Shown: positions 9,677-18,911, numbered from the stretch's first letter. The stretch is 64,000 nucleotides of DNA from Bombella pollinis (GCF_026385485.1 NZ_JANIDX010000003.1:215344-279343), one strand, 5' to 3'. Made by a program: numbers and translations. Notes: a model not told the origin generated them from the sequence alone.

Positions 9677-9714
9677 TAAAGGCCGGGATGGTAAGTCCAT
9701 CTCGGCTTTTTTGT
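9677..9714 (+). terminator. Intrinsic terminator after aspS
   Basis: The stem GGCCGGGATGG (9681-9691) pairs with CCATCTCGGCT (9698-9707) through one or two G-T wobbles and is followed by a run of T residues to 9712. It lies 35 bp past the aspS stop. Confidence 0.7.
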
Positions 9715-9778
9715 AGCGGGGCTATGTCTTCTTGTGATGGTCTGGGCCATTCTGGGGAGGGGAAAGAAGGAGCGGCGC

Positions 9779-10594
9779 GTGAGTTTTGATGAGATGATGC
9801 CGGATTACGTGCCGGAAATTGCTCCAGCGGTGCGGGCGGAGGTCATGGCCAGCTTGCGACAGATTGAGCAGGATCATGATGTGGAGATCCTGTTTGCTGT
9901 GGAGAGTGGCAGCCGTGCATGGGGGTTCCCCTCGCCAGATAGTGATTATGATGTGCGCTTTATCTATCGCCATCGGTTGGATTGGTATTTGTCCTTAACG
10001 CCAGGCCGGGATGTGATTGAGATGCCTATCTCTGATGATTTGGACGTAAATGGCTGGGATATACGCAAGGCCCTGAATCTATTGATGAAACCTAATCCCA
10101 CTTTGTTGGAATGGTTAGTCAGCCCGGTGCGTTATGTATGGCAAGCACAAGCTGATGAGCTTGCCGCCTTTGCCCAGCAGATTGAAGCGGGATTAAGCTG
10201 CCAACTTCATTATCTAAATCTAGGGCGTAATAGCTGGAAGCGTGCCTTCCAACAGGATGGAACAACACGTTATAAGCGGCTGTTTTACGCGCTACGCCCG
10301 GCCATGGCGTTACGCTGGATGCGCCTGCACGGGCAGGGCCAACCTCCGATGAACTTTCAAGCCCTTTGTCAGGGCTGTGACGTGCCACGCTCCGTATTGG
10401 GGCCTATCCGGGAGTTGCTGCCTCTTAAATCCAGAAGCCGGGAGCAGCAGAGCGGCCCTTCCATCCCTGCGGTGAATGAGCTTATCGAAGCCGAATTCGC
10501 CCATGCCGAGGCCCGCCCCTTCCCCAAACCGAAGCAAGACGTGCAAAAGCAGGCCGAGGCTTTGTTCCGAGCCATGATGAAGGTGCCGTTTTAG
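9779..10594 (+). CDS. Predicted nucleotidyltransferase, COG3541 (RlaP/YcgL-like)
   Basis: A 271-aa protein of the DNA polymerase beta nucleotidyltransferase superfamily. The active-site signature GSRAWGFPSPDSDYDVR is complete: the GS pair at residues 44-45 and metal-binding aspartates at about 56 and 58. The downstream pattern DVNGWDIRKALNLLMKPNPTLLEWL is characteristic of COG3541, which includes RlaP, a family found with RNA ligase repair genes. The reaction is predicted transfer of a nucleotide to an unknown target. The GTG at 9779 has AAGGAG 6 bases upstream and is preferred to the GTG at 9734. The 3' end overlaps the convergent rdrB stop by 4 bp, so it borders the RADAR island directly. 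Confidence 0.8.
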   Translation: MSFDEMMPDYVPEIAPAVRAEVMASLRQIEQDHDVEILFAVESGSRAWGFPSPDSDYDVRFIYRHRLDWYLSLTPGRDVIEMPISDDLDVNGWDIRKALNLLMKPNPTLLEWLVSPVRYVWQAQADELAAFAQQIEAGLSCQLHYLNLGRNSWKRAFQQDGTTRYKRLFYALRPAMALRWMRLHGQGQPPMNFQALCQGCDVPRSVLGPIRELLPLKSRSREQQSGPSIPAVNELIEAEFAHAEARPFPKPKQDVQKQAEALFRAMMKVPF

Positions 10595-13257
10595 GAAAAG
10601 CGGTATTGTTGGGCAGTAGCACAAAGTCGTTTGAGTATATCTTCGGCGTTTATGTGGGGTAGCGGTTGTGTTGTCTGAAGCATCGTTAATGCTCTAAAGA
10701 GATGGGCATATTCCATCCGGAGGCTTGTGGCGAAAATCCCCGGGTCATCAGACCCAACAACGATATTGGGTAAATGTGTGAGATGGCCATAGCCAAGCCA
10801 GTTGGTGATATGATGGTCTGCATAATTTTTATGGATACTAATTCTAATATTGCTGCTTGGTAGTGTTTCGATGGCGATGTGGCGTTCTTGCAGTAAGCTG
10901 ATAGTGAGTTCCTGTAATGTGGATAATATTTCTGTGGTTAAGATATTATCTTCCTGTCGTATAGGTATTAGTTCTTGAGAACGAGACAGGGGGCCGTAGT
11001 CCTGTTTTTTGAGTTTATTTATCTGATGACGTTTTAGATAATGTTGGTATGCAGGGAAGTCATTCATTGCTTTTTTGTGCAGTAACTTTTCTTGGCGGAG
11101 ATTACTATCAACATCATAATAACGGTCATATTTGATAGCAGGGTCATCATAATGATAATCTTGTACAAGTGGGTCTAGGTAACGTAGTTTCCAGGCACGG
11201 TATAATAGATCTGGTGTTAAGGTAGTATCGTTCCAGATATAGCTAGCTAGCCTTTTTATTTCTTCATCTAGAAGGGGAAGTCTATCGAGGAGGAGTGCTT
11301 TTTCTTTTAGAGTACCCCAAGCGAATACGAGGTCATCTAATCTGTCTTCGCAGGGTTGGACGATGCGGCCACCAACAGCGTCCCACCAATGCTGGGGATT
11401 GAGTCCGGCAGCGGTACCGTGGCCGATGCGACATCCTGAAGAAAGATCTAGAAAAAAGACAGCTTCATTGATTGCCCGGATTCCGGCGGCAAGGTGGCAG
11501 AAATCTTCGCCGACATGATACGTCTTGCGTTTAATGCCCTTACGATACATTCGTCGAAAGACAGGAGCAAAGGCCTCAGGGCTAGCGTGACGCTCATTGC
11601 TGGCAGCATCTATACCTGAGATAAGGTCGTAGAGACCAGGTGTTTGATCTAATATCTTGAGGAGAGCCCGGGCAGAACGATCCGCATCACAACGGACGTT
11701 ACTATTTCTGCATAATGTAGGAACCTTTCTTTTGTTTGTAGCCTGCTTTTTTATAAAATGGGCGGTAAGCCCTAACCTTAGACGGCGTTGGGTATGGCGT
11801 TCACTTCTTTCCGCTTCAAAGTCTTTAGTTATGTCCAAATAATTTTTGAGAGAAATAGGTGGTTGTGAAGCACCACAGAAGTTCCTTTTGGGATTGTCAC
11901 GGGATTTACCTTGGGGTGTTTCATTTAAAAAATATGAATAGCCACGTAGAATCTGATAAAGAATATTAGCGTTCTTTTCTGGTGTTACTTTAGGGGCGAA
12001 ACGCCCTTCTAAGAAGCTGATAGACTTTTGAGTACCACGTTCTATTTGTCGGAAACGCTCTGTATATGTTTTTTCTGTTTCTTCGCGCAGATCATTATTT
12101 GTAATATATTGGAATTGGTCAAAACCGTTTTGATTGCTTTGTTGGACAAGAAGACGACAAAATTGGGCACGGACTAATACATAAAAAAAGAAGCAGATGC
12201 CCTCAAAAGAGGATGATTCTTTAGAAGTAAGGCGATCTATAATAGATGCCAGCCGTATGGCCTCTCTCGCAGTAATGTGCAGGTTAGAATAGGCAGGGGT
12301 ACGTATGGCTTTGAGATAGCGGCTTGACCACGCTAAATCCCCCTCAGAGAGAGCCTCTTGTGCGTTAAAAGAGTTATTTTCAGAGGTTTCTAATAGATAG
12401 CTTTTAAGAGCCGCCGCATGGATAATTCTATTATGGAGTATTTTTGGGGTTAGGGCGTGTTCTTCTTGTTTTAAGAGACGGGCGACTCCATTGCCGATAG
12501 GGGTAGATATGCCGCCCTCAGAGGAGCTGTTATGAGTGAGACCGGCTATGATTTTTTGATGATTTTTCAGCCCATCGACCCATACTTTTTCAGCCTCAGT
12601 AGTTCCATTGAGGTGCATGTGTGTTTCTTCTAGCCCTATATCGCGGCACAAATGGTCCATAAAGGGGTTATTATCAATGGGGAGGGTACTATCGCATAGT
12701 AAATGCTGTATACGCGTATAATATGTAACACATAAAGAGTTGTAGGACGCACTGCCTTTGGTGGGGGCAGGGCAATGTCTGGTCAGCCATCCTGCTATAA
12801 TGAGAAGAGGCGGAACGACAAGGATAAGGTCCTGCCATTTTTCGAGCAAATGGGAATGAACCCGTAGCGTTTTATCATGACCTTCGACTAGAAAGACGTC
12901 CCCCAGTTTTTGGAGGAGGAAAGGGAGAGAGGAAATAGGGTTGTTGATTTCCTCCTTTTTGAGGGGGAAGGTGCTTTTGCCCAACGCCTCGATAAGCCAA
13001 GCGACTTTATTCTCAATGGCTTCATCCGTGAGAGCCGAGTATAATTGTCGAAAGTTCAAGAAGCGGTCTTCTAGGAAGATCCTCTCTATGTCCTTACGTT
13101 CATTTTTTTGCTTCCAAAAGGCATTTAGGACCTTGGGACCATAATCCTTGGCGTTGAATTGATTCAGCCGAGTAAGCAAGCTTGTGTGAGAAAAGCTTGC
13201 TTTGGCGAGAGCAATAAGGTGGTCTTCTAGAAGAGCATCTCGAGAGTAGTAATCCAT
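10591..13257 (-). CDS. rdrB: RADAR system adenosine deaminase RdrB
   Basis: An 888-aa protein with all adenosine-deaminase active-site signatures in the right order: H213-M-H215 (zinc ligands), H581-V-G-E584-D585 (zinc ligand and catalytic Glu), R610-IGHG with H613, and S836-DDPG with the metal Asp. Large segments between the motifs, especially 220-570, make it far longer than metabolic adenosine deaminase (about 340 aa) and match the RdrB size class. In RADAR, RdrB works with RdrA to deaminate adenosine in RNA and/or ATP during phage infection, leading to growth arrest. It begins at the last base of the rdrA stop codon (TAATG), so translation is probably coupled. Base composition is AT-rich compared with flanking genes. 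The assignment rests on motifs, size and the rdrA partner. Confidence 0.85.
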   Translation of the reverse strand: MDYYSRDALLEDHLIALAKASFSHTSLLTRLNQFNAKDYGPKVLNAFWKQKNERKDIERIFLEDRFLNFRQLYSALTDEAIENKVAWLIEALGKSTFPLKKEEINNPISSLPFLLQKLGDVFLVEGHDKTLRVHSHLLEKWQDLILVVPPLLIIAGWLTRHCPAPTKGSASYNSLCVTYYTRIQHLLCDSTLPIDNNPFMDHLCRDIGLEETHMHLNGTTEAEKVWVDGLKNHQKIIAGLTHNSSSEGGISTPIGNGVARLLKQEEHALTPKILHNRIIHAAALKSYLLETSENNSFNAQEALSEGDLAWSSRYLKAIRTPAYSNLHITAREAIRLASIIDRLTSKESSSFEGICFFFYVLVRAQFCRLLVQQSNQNGFDQFQYITNNDLREETEKTYTERFRQIERGTQKSISFLEGRFAPKVTPEKNANILYQILRGYSYFLNETPQGKSRDNPKRNFCGASQPPISLKNYLDITKDFEAERSERHTQRRLRLGLTAHFIKKQATNKRKVPTLCRNSNVRCDADRSARALLKILDQTPGLYDLISGIDAASNERHASPEAFAPVFRRMYRKGIKRKTYHVGEDFCHLAAGIRAINEAVFFLDLSSGCRIGHGTAAGLNPQHWWDAVGGRIVQPCEDRLDDLVFAWGTLKEKALLLDRLPLLDEEIKRLASYIWNDTTLTPDLLYRAWKLRYLDPLVQDYHYDDPAIKYDRYYDVDSNLRQEKLLHKKAMNDFPAYQHYLKRHQINKLKKQDYGPLSRSQELIPIRQEDNILTTEILSTLQELTISLLQERHIAIETLPSSNIRISIHKNYADHHITNWLGYGHLTHLPNIVVGSDDPGIFATSLRMEYAHLFRALTMLQTTQPLPHINAEDILKRLCATAQQYRFS

Positions 13258-16205
13258 TATTTTGAACTAGGATAGTAACGTGGCACTACATTGAGGATTT
13301 TGAAGAATCCTATTTGTCCAACGGTATCGCTATTACTTCTTGAATGTATGCGGCCAATTAAAATATTGAAAGAGGGTGGGGTGAGGAAATCATCGATTGA
13401 ATGCTCCTTTGTTGGAAAATTACTGATGATTAGGGCGTTTTCGGCTGCTTTATATAACGGTGTTCTACTCCTTGTTCGAACGGTTGGTGGTAAAAAAATC
13501 CATATGAGCGGGCAGGAGAGGACGGACGCTGCAAGGGGATGAAGAGGGGATTCTTTTGTGGTTCGACTTAGAGCACGAATCAGAGGCTTGTCTGTATGTT
13601 TGGGAGCTTCGACACGGTACTGGCTATTGGATGTGGCCGTGATAAGGACATGGAGAATATTTGTGATTTGGCGTTGTAGGATAAGCCCAGTTTGCCAGTT
13701 CTCGCGGACTTCCGCGTCCAGGGAGATAAGTTGTGCGTGTATTTGATTCGCTATTTCTCCGAGCATGGTGGGAGAGATATGAAAATCATCTTTTTTCCTT
13801 GAACAGTTGAAATATTCTTTCGATGATTCTCGCCACTCTTTTATTTTTTCAACAAAATTGTTAAAGGAAGCGTCATTCCCAGCATTACCTGAAGAGGTAT
13901 CATCGTCTTTATCGTCCTCATCATCTTCATTAGGGGGGGTAGAGGTAGAATTGGTTATTTCATTATTATCATTGATGGAAAAGGCGGGTACGGTATCTAG
14001 ACGATTCCTTTTTTTGAACAATTCATTCATGAAGGAATCAGGTGAGAGGTCATTCCTTAAAAGCTCTACGATAGCGGCGAAGAGAGAAAATGCCGAAATA
14101 GAATCGTATTCTGCGCCATCAAGGGCGTACCGTTTATAATAAATAAGCTTCAGAATATCGCCGAATTTTCCACTGCGTGCAATGATGTCGCCGATCGTAA
14201 ACCACGCTATGCCGCGCTCAATGGCTCTGTTGGTAAATGGCTGAGCAGCCGCTTCAACATCAGAGAGCCATTTTCTAGAGAGGTATATTGGCTGCCCATT
14301 TTTTTTATTGTTATCTTTAAGCTTAAAGCCGGGGGGTGGATTATCACCATTATTTGGTTTGGTATTATTTGGGCTGTTCCCGGATTCAGTGTTATCTGGC
14401 TGGAAATGTCCAATATGAATCTTTCTTAGAGAGGCGTCCTGACCTGAAACAGTAAATCCAAACATCAAGCCTAACGTGCTAAGCCTATCCCTGGGTTTTT
14501 TTAAAATGCCGACTGAGCCGAAGCAACTAGCTTTTGTTGTGCCGATAGAGGTTTGTTTGTTAGAAATACTCTCTAGACGACTGATACTACCAATACGAGC
14601 GATGATTTCGAAGAGGCTGCTATCCGTGCCTGTATCTGACCAGAGGAAGTCAACCATGGCAGTGCGAACGAGGGGAATTGTATAATCGCCACGCTGCATC
14701 ATTTGAATGGGGAGATTGACGGTCAAGAGAGTCCTGAAAGCTGCGTAAAGTGATTGGTCCAGCTCTTGCGCAAGGGCTAGGGCAAGGCAGTGTACAATTA
14801 CTGCTTTTCTCGAATCATTAGGGACCCCAAACAAGCCTAAGCTTGCGGGGGCATCTTGCCCTGCAAGCCAGCGAAACACAGTAAAGCGTGTGTCCTCAGC
14901 TGTTGTATAGGCGAGGTGTTGTACGTCTATCCCTGCATGCCGTAGGCGGGCTTCAAATACTTTTTGGACCGCTTGTCGTGCCGTGGTGGTTGTTTCATTG
15001 TCTAGGGCATAGAGGTAATCAATAACGATACGTAAATGCTCGCGGGAAATAATATCAAAAAAGGGATGAGGGGTGGTATCGTGTCCATTTAGAAGGAGGC
15101 GATTAATATGCTTACTTACCCACTCATCTATCTTGTTTTTATCTTCATCATTTGTGCTGTCGTAAGTATTTTTGATACAAATAATGTCTTTATTACCGTC
15201 TCTTGTTTGTTGGATGATACCACTGAGGGGCAGCATAGCAATACGGTTTTGTGGGGGGATAATCTTCAGGAGATATTGTTCCTCAAGTTCCCATACATCT
15301 CTGGAAAGGCTAGTGGCGCTGCCGCCCATCAGCTTATTATCGTGATCTAGAATATTTTTTCCCAGCGTATCGTAAATACTGCTACGAACAAGGCGGCCAT
15401 AGAGATCTAGATCGCCGGAAATAATTAAAACAAGTTGAGGGGTTGTAAGATATTTACGGATGGCCTCGAGAATACTATGGCCATGCTCGAAATTGGTATC
15501 TATATCATCAAAAGCGAGGATAAAGACTTTCTTATTTAAAACCTTTAAAGCGTGATGAATGTAATTTTGGAAAGCTTTCTCAAAGAAAGACCCTTTCTTC
15601 GCCTTGCGTAGGCCAGTGCTCATAATCCATAGAGGGTCTTCCCAGTTCGCCTCGCCATAAGGCTCAGCCCGACCGATGCCATCAATGAGCGTTAAGCCTT
15701 CAGCCATGTCCTCCCGTGCTTTATCAACTTCTTTATATTGGTCAGTCTCTGTATACATAGGGGAGCAGTGACGGTCCAAGATTTTATCAATCATTGCGAT
15801 TATTACAATGATGATATGTTGTTTCGTCTCAATAAGAGTAGGGTCTATGATAGGTAAAACACAAACCTTCCCAGCTAAGTCATGTGATTTTTTGCTAAGA
15901 TCATCAGGGAATGTATAAGCTTGCTTTTGCTCATTTGTGAATGCTTCTTTCCCATCAAGTGCATGAAGAGCATTGAGGAGAAATGTGGTTTTCCCACTAC
16001 CACGGCCGCCCTCAATAAGGATGGCTTGGTGGGTATGATGGTGGGAGAGGGCATCTTGGCTAGGTAGTGAAAAATTTTCAACAGTTTGAAGCTGCATACT
16101 GATGAGATGAAAGAGTTTGTTAAAAGCTTCATTTTGAAGGATGTTACTGTGATTATGCCCTTCTTTTGCTTTGTTATGTTCTCTATATAAAATTAATGAG
16201 CTCAT
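13257..16205 (-). CDS. rdrA: RADAR system ATPase RdrA
   Basis: A 982-aa P-loop ATPase. Walker A is GGRGSGKTT (residues 66-74), Walker B is VFILAFDDID (227-236), and a sensor-like strand LVLIISGDLDLYG follows at 258-270. The C-terminal two-thirds is helical and not otherwise recognised. Two low-complexity stretches interrupt it: an Asn/Pro-rich segment (about 602-636) and an acidic Asp-rich one (about 755-780). In RADAR, RdrA is the ATPase that assembles with RdrB. An upstream GAAGGGAC (16213-16220) gives a good ribosome site for the ATG at 16205. The gene directly precedes rdrB with a one-base overlap. KAP-type P-loop NTPases are an alternative label, but the deaminase partner decides for RADAR. 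Confidence 0.82.
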   Translation of the reverse strand: MSSLILYREHNKAKEGHNHSNILQNEAFNKLFHLISMQLQTVENFSLPSQDALSHHHTHQAILIEGGRGSGKTTFLLNALHALDGKEAFTNEQKQAYTFPDDLSKKSHDLAGKVCVLPIIDPTLIETKQHIIIVIIAMIDKILDRHCSPMYTETDQYKEVDKAREDMAEGLTLIDGIGRAEPYGEANWEDPLWIMSTGLRKAKKGSFFEKAFQNYIHHALKVLNKKVFILAFDDIDTNFEHGHSILEAIRKYLTTPQLVLIISGDLDLYGRLVRSSIYDTLGKNILDHDNKLMGGSATSLSRDVWELEEQYLLKIIPPQNRIAMLPLSGIIQQTRDGNKDIICIKNTYDSTNDEDKNKIDEWVSKHINRLLLNGHDTTPHPFFDIISREHLRIVIDYLYALDNETTTTARQAVQKVFEARLRHAGIDVQHLAYTTAEDTRFTVFRWLAGQDAPASLGLFGVPNDSRKAVIVHCLALALAQELDQSLYAAFRTLLTVNLPIQMMQRGDYTIPLVRTAMVDFLWSDTGTDSSLFEIIARIGSISRLESISNKQTSIGTTKASCFGSVGILKKPRDRLSTLGLMFGFTVSGQDASLRKIHIGHFQPDNTESGNSPNNTKPNNGDNPPPGFKLKDNNKKNGQPIYLSRKWLSDVEAAAQPFTNRAIERGIAWFTIGDIIARSGKFGDILKLIYYKRYALDGAEYDSISAFSLFAAIVELLRNDLSPDSFMNELFKKRNRLDTVPAFSINDNNEITNSTSTPPNEDDEDDKDDDTSSGNAGNDASFNNFVEKIKEWRESSKEYFNCSRKKDDFHISPTMLGEIANQIHAQLISLDAEVRENWQTGLILQRQITNILHVLITATSNSQYRVEAPKHTDKPLIRALSRTTKESPLHPLAASVLSCPLIWIFLPPTVRTRSRTPLYKAAENALIISNFPTKEHSIDDFLTPPSFNILIGRIHSRSNSDTVGQIGFFKILNVVPRYYPSSK

Positions 16206-16357
16206 CTTGAACGTCCCTTCACCATAACATCACGAATATGATGGCTTATTTGGGTGGAGCGAACAAGCGATATTTACTGTCTTGTAATTATTTGTCCATC
16301 TTAGCAGGGGGGCGTTTAGAGTATGGCGCCGCCCTCGCTTTTAGAGTGAAAGGTTGT

Positions 16358-17149
16358 TTATTCATGAGAGGATTGGGCGGTGTCTAATTTTACCACCACC
16401 GGTACATGGTCGGAGGGTTTGTCTCGGCCGCGTTCGTCTTTGTCGATGGTGAAGCTGGTGAGGCGGTCGGCAAGGCGGGGGGAGAGGAGGGCGTGATCAA
16501 TCCGTAAGCCGGAATTACGTTGATATGCCCCTGCCTGATAATCCCAGAATGTATAATGTTGCCCGGTAGGGTGTAGGCAGCGCAGTGCGTCTGTCAGGCC
16601 GGACCATAGCAGACGGCGGAAGCCTGCGCGGCTTTCTGGGTGGAGGAGGGCATCATCGGGGGAGAGAGCTTTGGGGGCGTAATCTTCATCCGTTGGGCAG
16701 ACATTATAATCACCAATAAAGGCGAAGGAGCGTCCCCCTTGCTGCAAAGCACGGGCGCGATGATAAAGGGCGTCAAAGAAGTTTAACTTCTTAGCAAAGC
16801 CGGCCTCTCCGCCAGAATTGCCATTGGGGAGGTAGAGATTACCAATGGTCACATCGTCTAGCTCAGCCTCGATGTAACGGGCCTCGTCACTTTCAAAACC
16901 GGGGAGGTGGTCGGTCGTGATGGTTAGAGGGGCGCGGCTGATGAGGGCAACTCCGTTATAAGCCTTCTGCCCCGCGACAGCGACATGAAAGCCAGCCTCC
17001 TCAAAGAGAGGGGGGAATTGGTGGGCTTCGCATTTAATTTCTTGCAAGCAGAGCAAGGTACAGGCTTCATTGCGGTCCAGCCAGTCTTTTACCAGATGGG
17101 CACGGGTGCGGATGGAGTTGATGTTCCAACTGGCAAAGGTCAGGGACAT
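16358..17149 (-). CDS. xthA: Exodeoxyribonuclease III
   Basis: A 263-aa member of the endonuclease/exonuclease/phosphatase fold. It starts MSLTFASWNINSIR, has CLQEIKCE (metal-binding Glu) and ends with SDHVPVVVKL (catalytic Asp-His), the standard Xth signatures. It cuts DNA at abasic sites and removes 3' blocking groups in base-excision repair. The ATG at 17149 is preferred to an in-frame TTG at 17167, with GGAGA upstream. It lies 26 bp after erpA on the same strand, forming a likely erpA-xthA pair. The rdrA start is 152 bp downstream. Confidence 0.95.
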   Translation of the reverse strand: MSLTFASWNINSIRTRAHLVKDWLDRNEACTLLCLQEIKCEAHQFPPLFEEAGFHVAVAGQKAYNGVALISRAPLTITTDHLPGFESDEARYIEAELDDVTIGNLYLPNGNSGGEAGFAKKLNFFDALYHRARALQQGGRSFAFIGDYNVCPTDEDYAPKALSPDDALLHPESRAGFRRLLWSGLTDALRCLHPTGQHYTFWDYQAGAYQRNSGLRIDHALLSPRLADRLTSFTIDKDERGRDKPSDHVPVVVKLDTAQSSHE

Positions 17150-17175
17150 AGGGTGTGAGGTCTCCAAAAAGGGCG

Positions 17176-17511
17176 TTAGGTGAGGGAGAAACTACTGCCA
17201 CACCCGCAAGATGAGGCCGCATTGGGGTTTTTAACTGTAAAATGCGCGCCCATGAGTTTATCAACAAAATCTAGCTCTGCCCCTTCGAGGAGGTCTAGGC
17301 TTGTAGGGTCAACAAAGACGCGTGCGCCGTCTTTTTCAATTAAATGGTCATCGCTTTCTCGCTCTTGCACAAGCTTAAATTGATATTGGAAGCCATTGCA
17401 CCCGCCCGCGAGTACGGCAACACGCAGGGCGGTGTTTTCAGGCTGGGGTTGCTGGCTAATAATCTCTGCGATACGGGCCGCTGCCGCGGGGGAAATGCCA
17501 AACTCGGCCAT
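17176..17511 (-). CDS. erpA: Iron-sulfur cluster insertion protein ErpA
   Basis: A 111-aa A-type Fe-S carrier. The three conserved cluster-binding cysteines are C38 (GGCNGFQY), C102 and C104 (SCGCGSSF), and the length is typical. It delivers [4Fe-4S] or [2Fe-2S] clusters to target proteins. ErpA, rather than IscA, is inferred from the motif wording and the genomic position beside xthA and dgt, a common arrangement in Alphaproteobacteria. It is divergent from dgt across a 154-bp gap that must hold promoters for both directions. Confidence 0.9.
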   Translation of the reverse strand: MAEFGISPAAAARIAEIISQQPQPENTALRVAVLAGGCNGFQYQFKLVQERESDDHLIEKDGARVFVDPTSLDLLEGAELDFVDKLMGAHFTVKNPNAASSCGCGSSFSLT

Positions 17512-17573
17512 GAGATATGCTCCTTATCATCACAAAAACGCTTACCATCGCGGCAGAAATGGTTGCGGAACGG

Positions 17574-17602
17574 TTGACACTATAAAATTGGACGCCAAGA
17601 AT
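17574..17602 (+). promoter_or_regulatory. Predicted sigma-70 promoter of the dgt operon
   Basis: A perfect TTGACA box (17574-17579) is followed after 17 bases by AAGAAT (17597-17602), a 4/6 match to the -10 consensus. The expected start near 17609 leaves a leader of about 57 bases before dgt. This is a prediction from consensus only. Confidence 0.45.
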
Positions 17603-17665
17603 CAAAAGCTGAAAGGCTGTGTAGTTATAGCAGCCTACATATGGATATGGGGACAATAGAGCATA

Positions 17666-18835
17666 ATGGCTAGATACGCTGTACAGTTGCAAGGCGCGCG
17701 CGGGCGACAATTTGCAGAGGAGGAAAGCTCTACCCGCACCCCGTGGCAGCGTGATCGTGACCGTGTGTTACATTCGGCGGGGTTTCGTCAGCTGCAATAT
17801 AAGACGCAAGTTTTTTTGAATCATGAAGGTGATTTTTTCCGCACAAGGCTGACCCATTCGCTCGAAGTCGCACAAATCTCCCGCTCTATTGCCCGGACAT
17901 TAGGGGTGAATGAGGATTTAACAGAGGTTATCGCCCTCGCGCATGACCTTGGCCATACGCCTTTTGGTCATGCTGGGGAGGATGCGTTGCAAGAGGCGAT
18001 GAAGGATTGGGGTGGGTTTGACCATAACATCCAGTCCTTACGGCAAGTGACGGAGATTGAAGCGCGATATAATGGTTTTGATGGCTTGAATCTGACATGG
18101 GAGGCGTTGGAAGGGCTGGCAAAACATCACGGCCCTGTAAAACGACCCTCCCCGTGGCTGGTGAGTTTTGATGACCGTTACCCGTTAGAGTTGGAATGTT
18201 ATGCCTCTGTAGAAGCGCAGATTGCCGCTATTTGTGATGATGTCGCTTACCATGGGCATGATCTTGATGATGGCTTGCGGGCGGGCTTGCTCAGTTTTGA
18301 GGATATTGAATCCGTCCCACTTTTAAAAACCTGCCTTGAGGAAGCGCGTGCGCTGGATTGGTCCGGTCATGGGGCGTTTGACCGTGACCAGCGTATTCGG
18401 CATGAGACGGTGCGACGGGTGATTAATCGCTTAGCGAGTGACCTGATTGAACAAAGCCAGAAGAATTTAGCCGCGTTAGACCCGCAAAATGCGGATGAGG
18501 TGCGCCATGCAGGCCGGGCGATGGTGGAGTTCTCGCCTGAAATGGCCGAGCGGAATAAGGAGATACGCAAGTTCCTTTATGCGCGGATGTATCGGCATTG
18601 GCGTGTACAGCGGATGACCCGTAAAGCGCGTATCGCTTTGGGAGATATTTGCACTATTTTGGGTAATGAGCCGGAGCTACTGCCAACGCCATGGCGGGAG
18701 CAAGCTTTGCCAAGCAAGAAAAAAGGGTACGAGGCCGCCTCGCGCCGTGTAGTTGCTGATTATATTGCAGGGATGACGGATCGTTTTGCGATGGAGGAAC
18801 ATCGCCGGCTGATGGATATTTCCGTTTTAGGGTAA
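17666..18835 (+). CDS. dgt: Deoxyguanosinetriphosphate triphosphohydrolase-like protein
   Basis: A 389-aa HD-domain dNTP triphosphohydrolase. Metal ligands are visible as H64 (TRLTHSLEVAQ), H93-D94 (LAHDLGHTPFGH) and a later Asp in DDVAYHGHDLDDGL. It splits dNTPs into nucleosides and triphosphate and so helps control dNTP pools. Length and the N-terminal SSTRTPWQRDRDRVLHS block fit the alphaproteobacterial type 2 group. It is the first gene of a plus-strand operon running through serS. Confidence 0.92.
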   Translation: MARYAVQLQGARGRQFAEEESSTRTPWQRDRDRVLHSAGFRQLQYKTQVFLNHEGDFFRTRLTHSLEVAQISRSIARTLGVNEDLTEVIALAHDLGHTPFGHAGEDALQEAMKDWGGFDHNIQSLRQVTEIEARYNGFDGLNLTWEALEGLAKHHGPVKRPSPWLVSFDDRYPLELECYASVEAQIAAICDDVAYHGHDLDDGLRAGLLSFEDIESVPLLKTCLEEARALDWSGHGAFDRDQRIRHETVRRVINRLASDLIEQSQKNLAALDPQNADEVRHAGRAMVEFSPEMAERNKEIRKFLYARMYRHWRVQRMTRKARIALGDICTILGNEPELLPTPWREQALPSKKKGYEAASRRVVADYIAGMTDRFAMEEHRRLMDISVLG

Positions 18836-18911
18836 GTGCGGTATCAGGGACGGAAGAAAGACCAAGCCGTAAGAAGGGCTTTGGCAGGTTTTAAAGGGAA
18901 TAATATAGATT

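Noticed and set aside
9779..10594. MNT-type antitoxin of a HEPN/MNT toxin-antitoxin pair
   Set aside because: The protein is too long (271 aa), has COG3541 sequence features, and there is no HEPN partner beside it.
10591..13257. Metabolic adenosine or AMP deaminase
   Set aside because: The protein is more than twice the usual length of adenosine deaminase and is coupled to a large P-loop ATPase, which fits RdrB instead.
13866..13952. Tandem repeat or microsatellite in the Asp-codon-rich part of rdrA
   Set aside because: The GAT/GAC-like bases reflect an acidic protein linker without a regular repeat unit.
16206..16357. Attachment site or direct repeats bounding the RADAR island
   Set aside because: Only a short TTTAGAGT is repeated within the gap, with no copy at the other end of the island, so no insertion boundary can be claimed.
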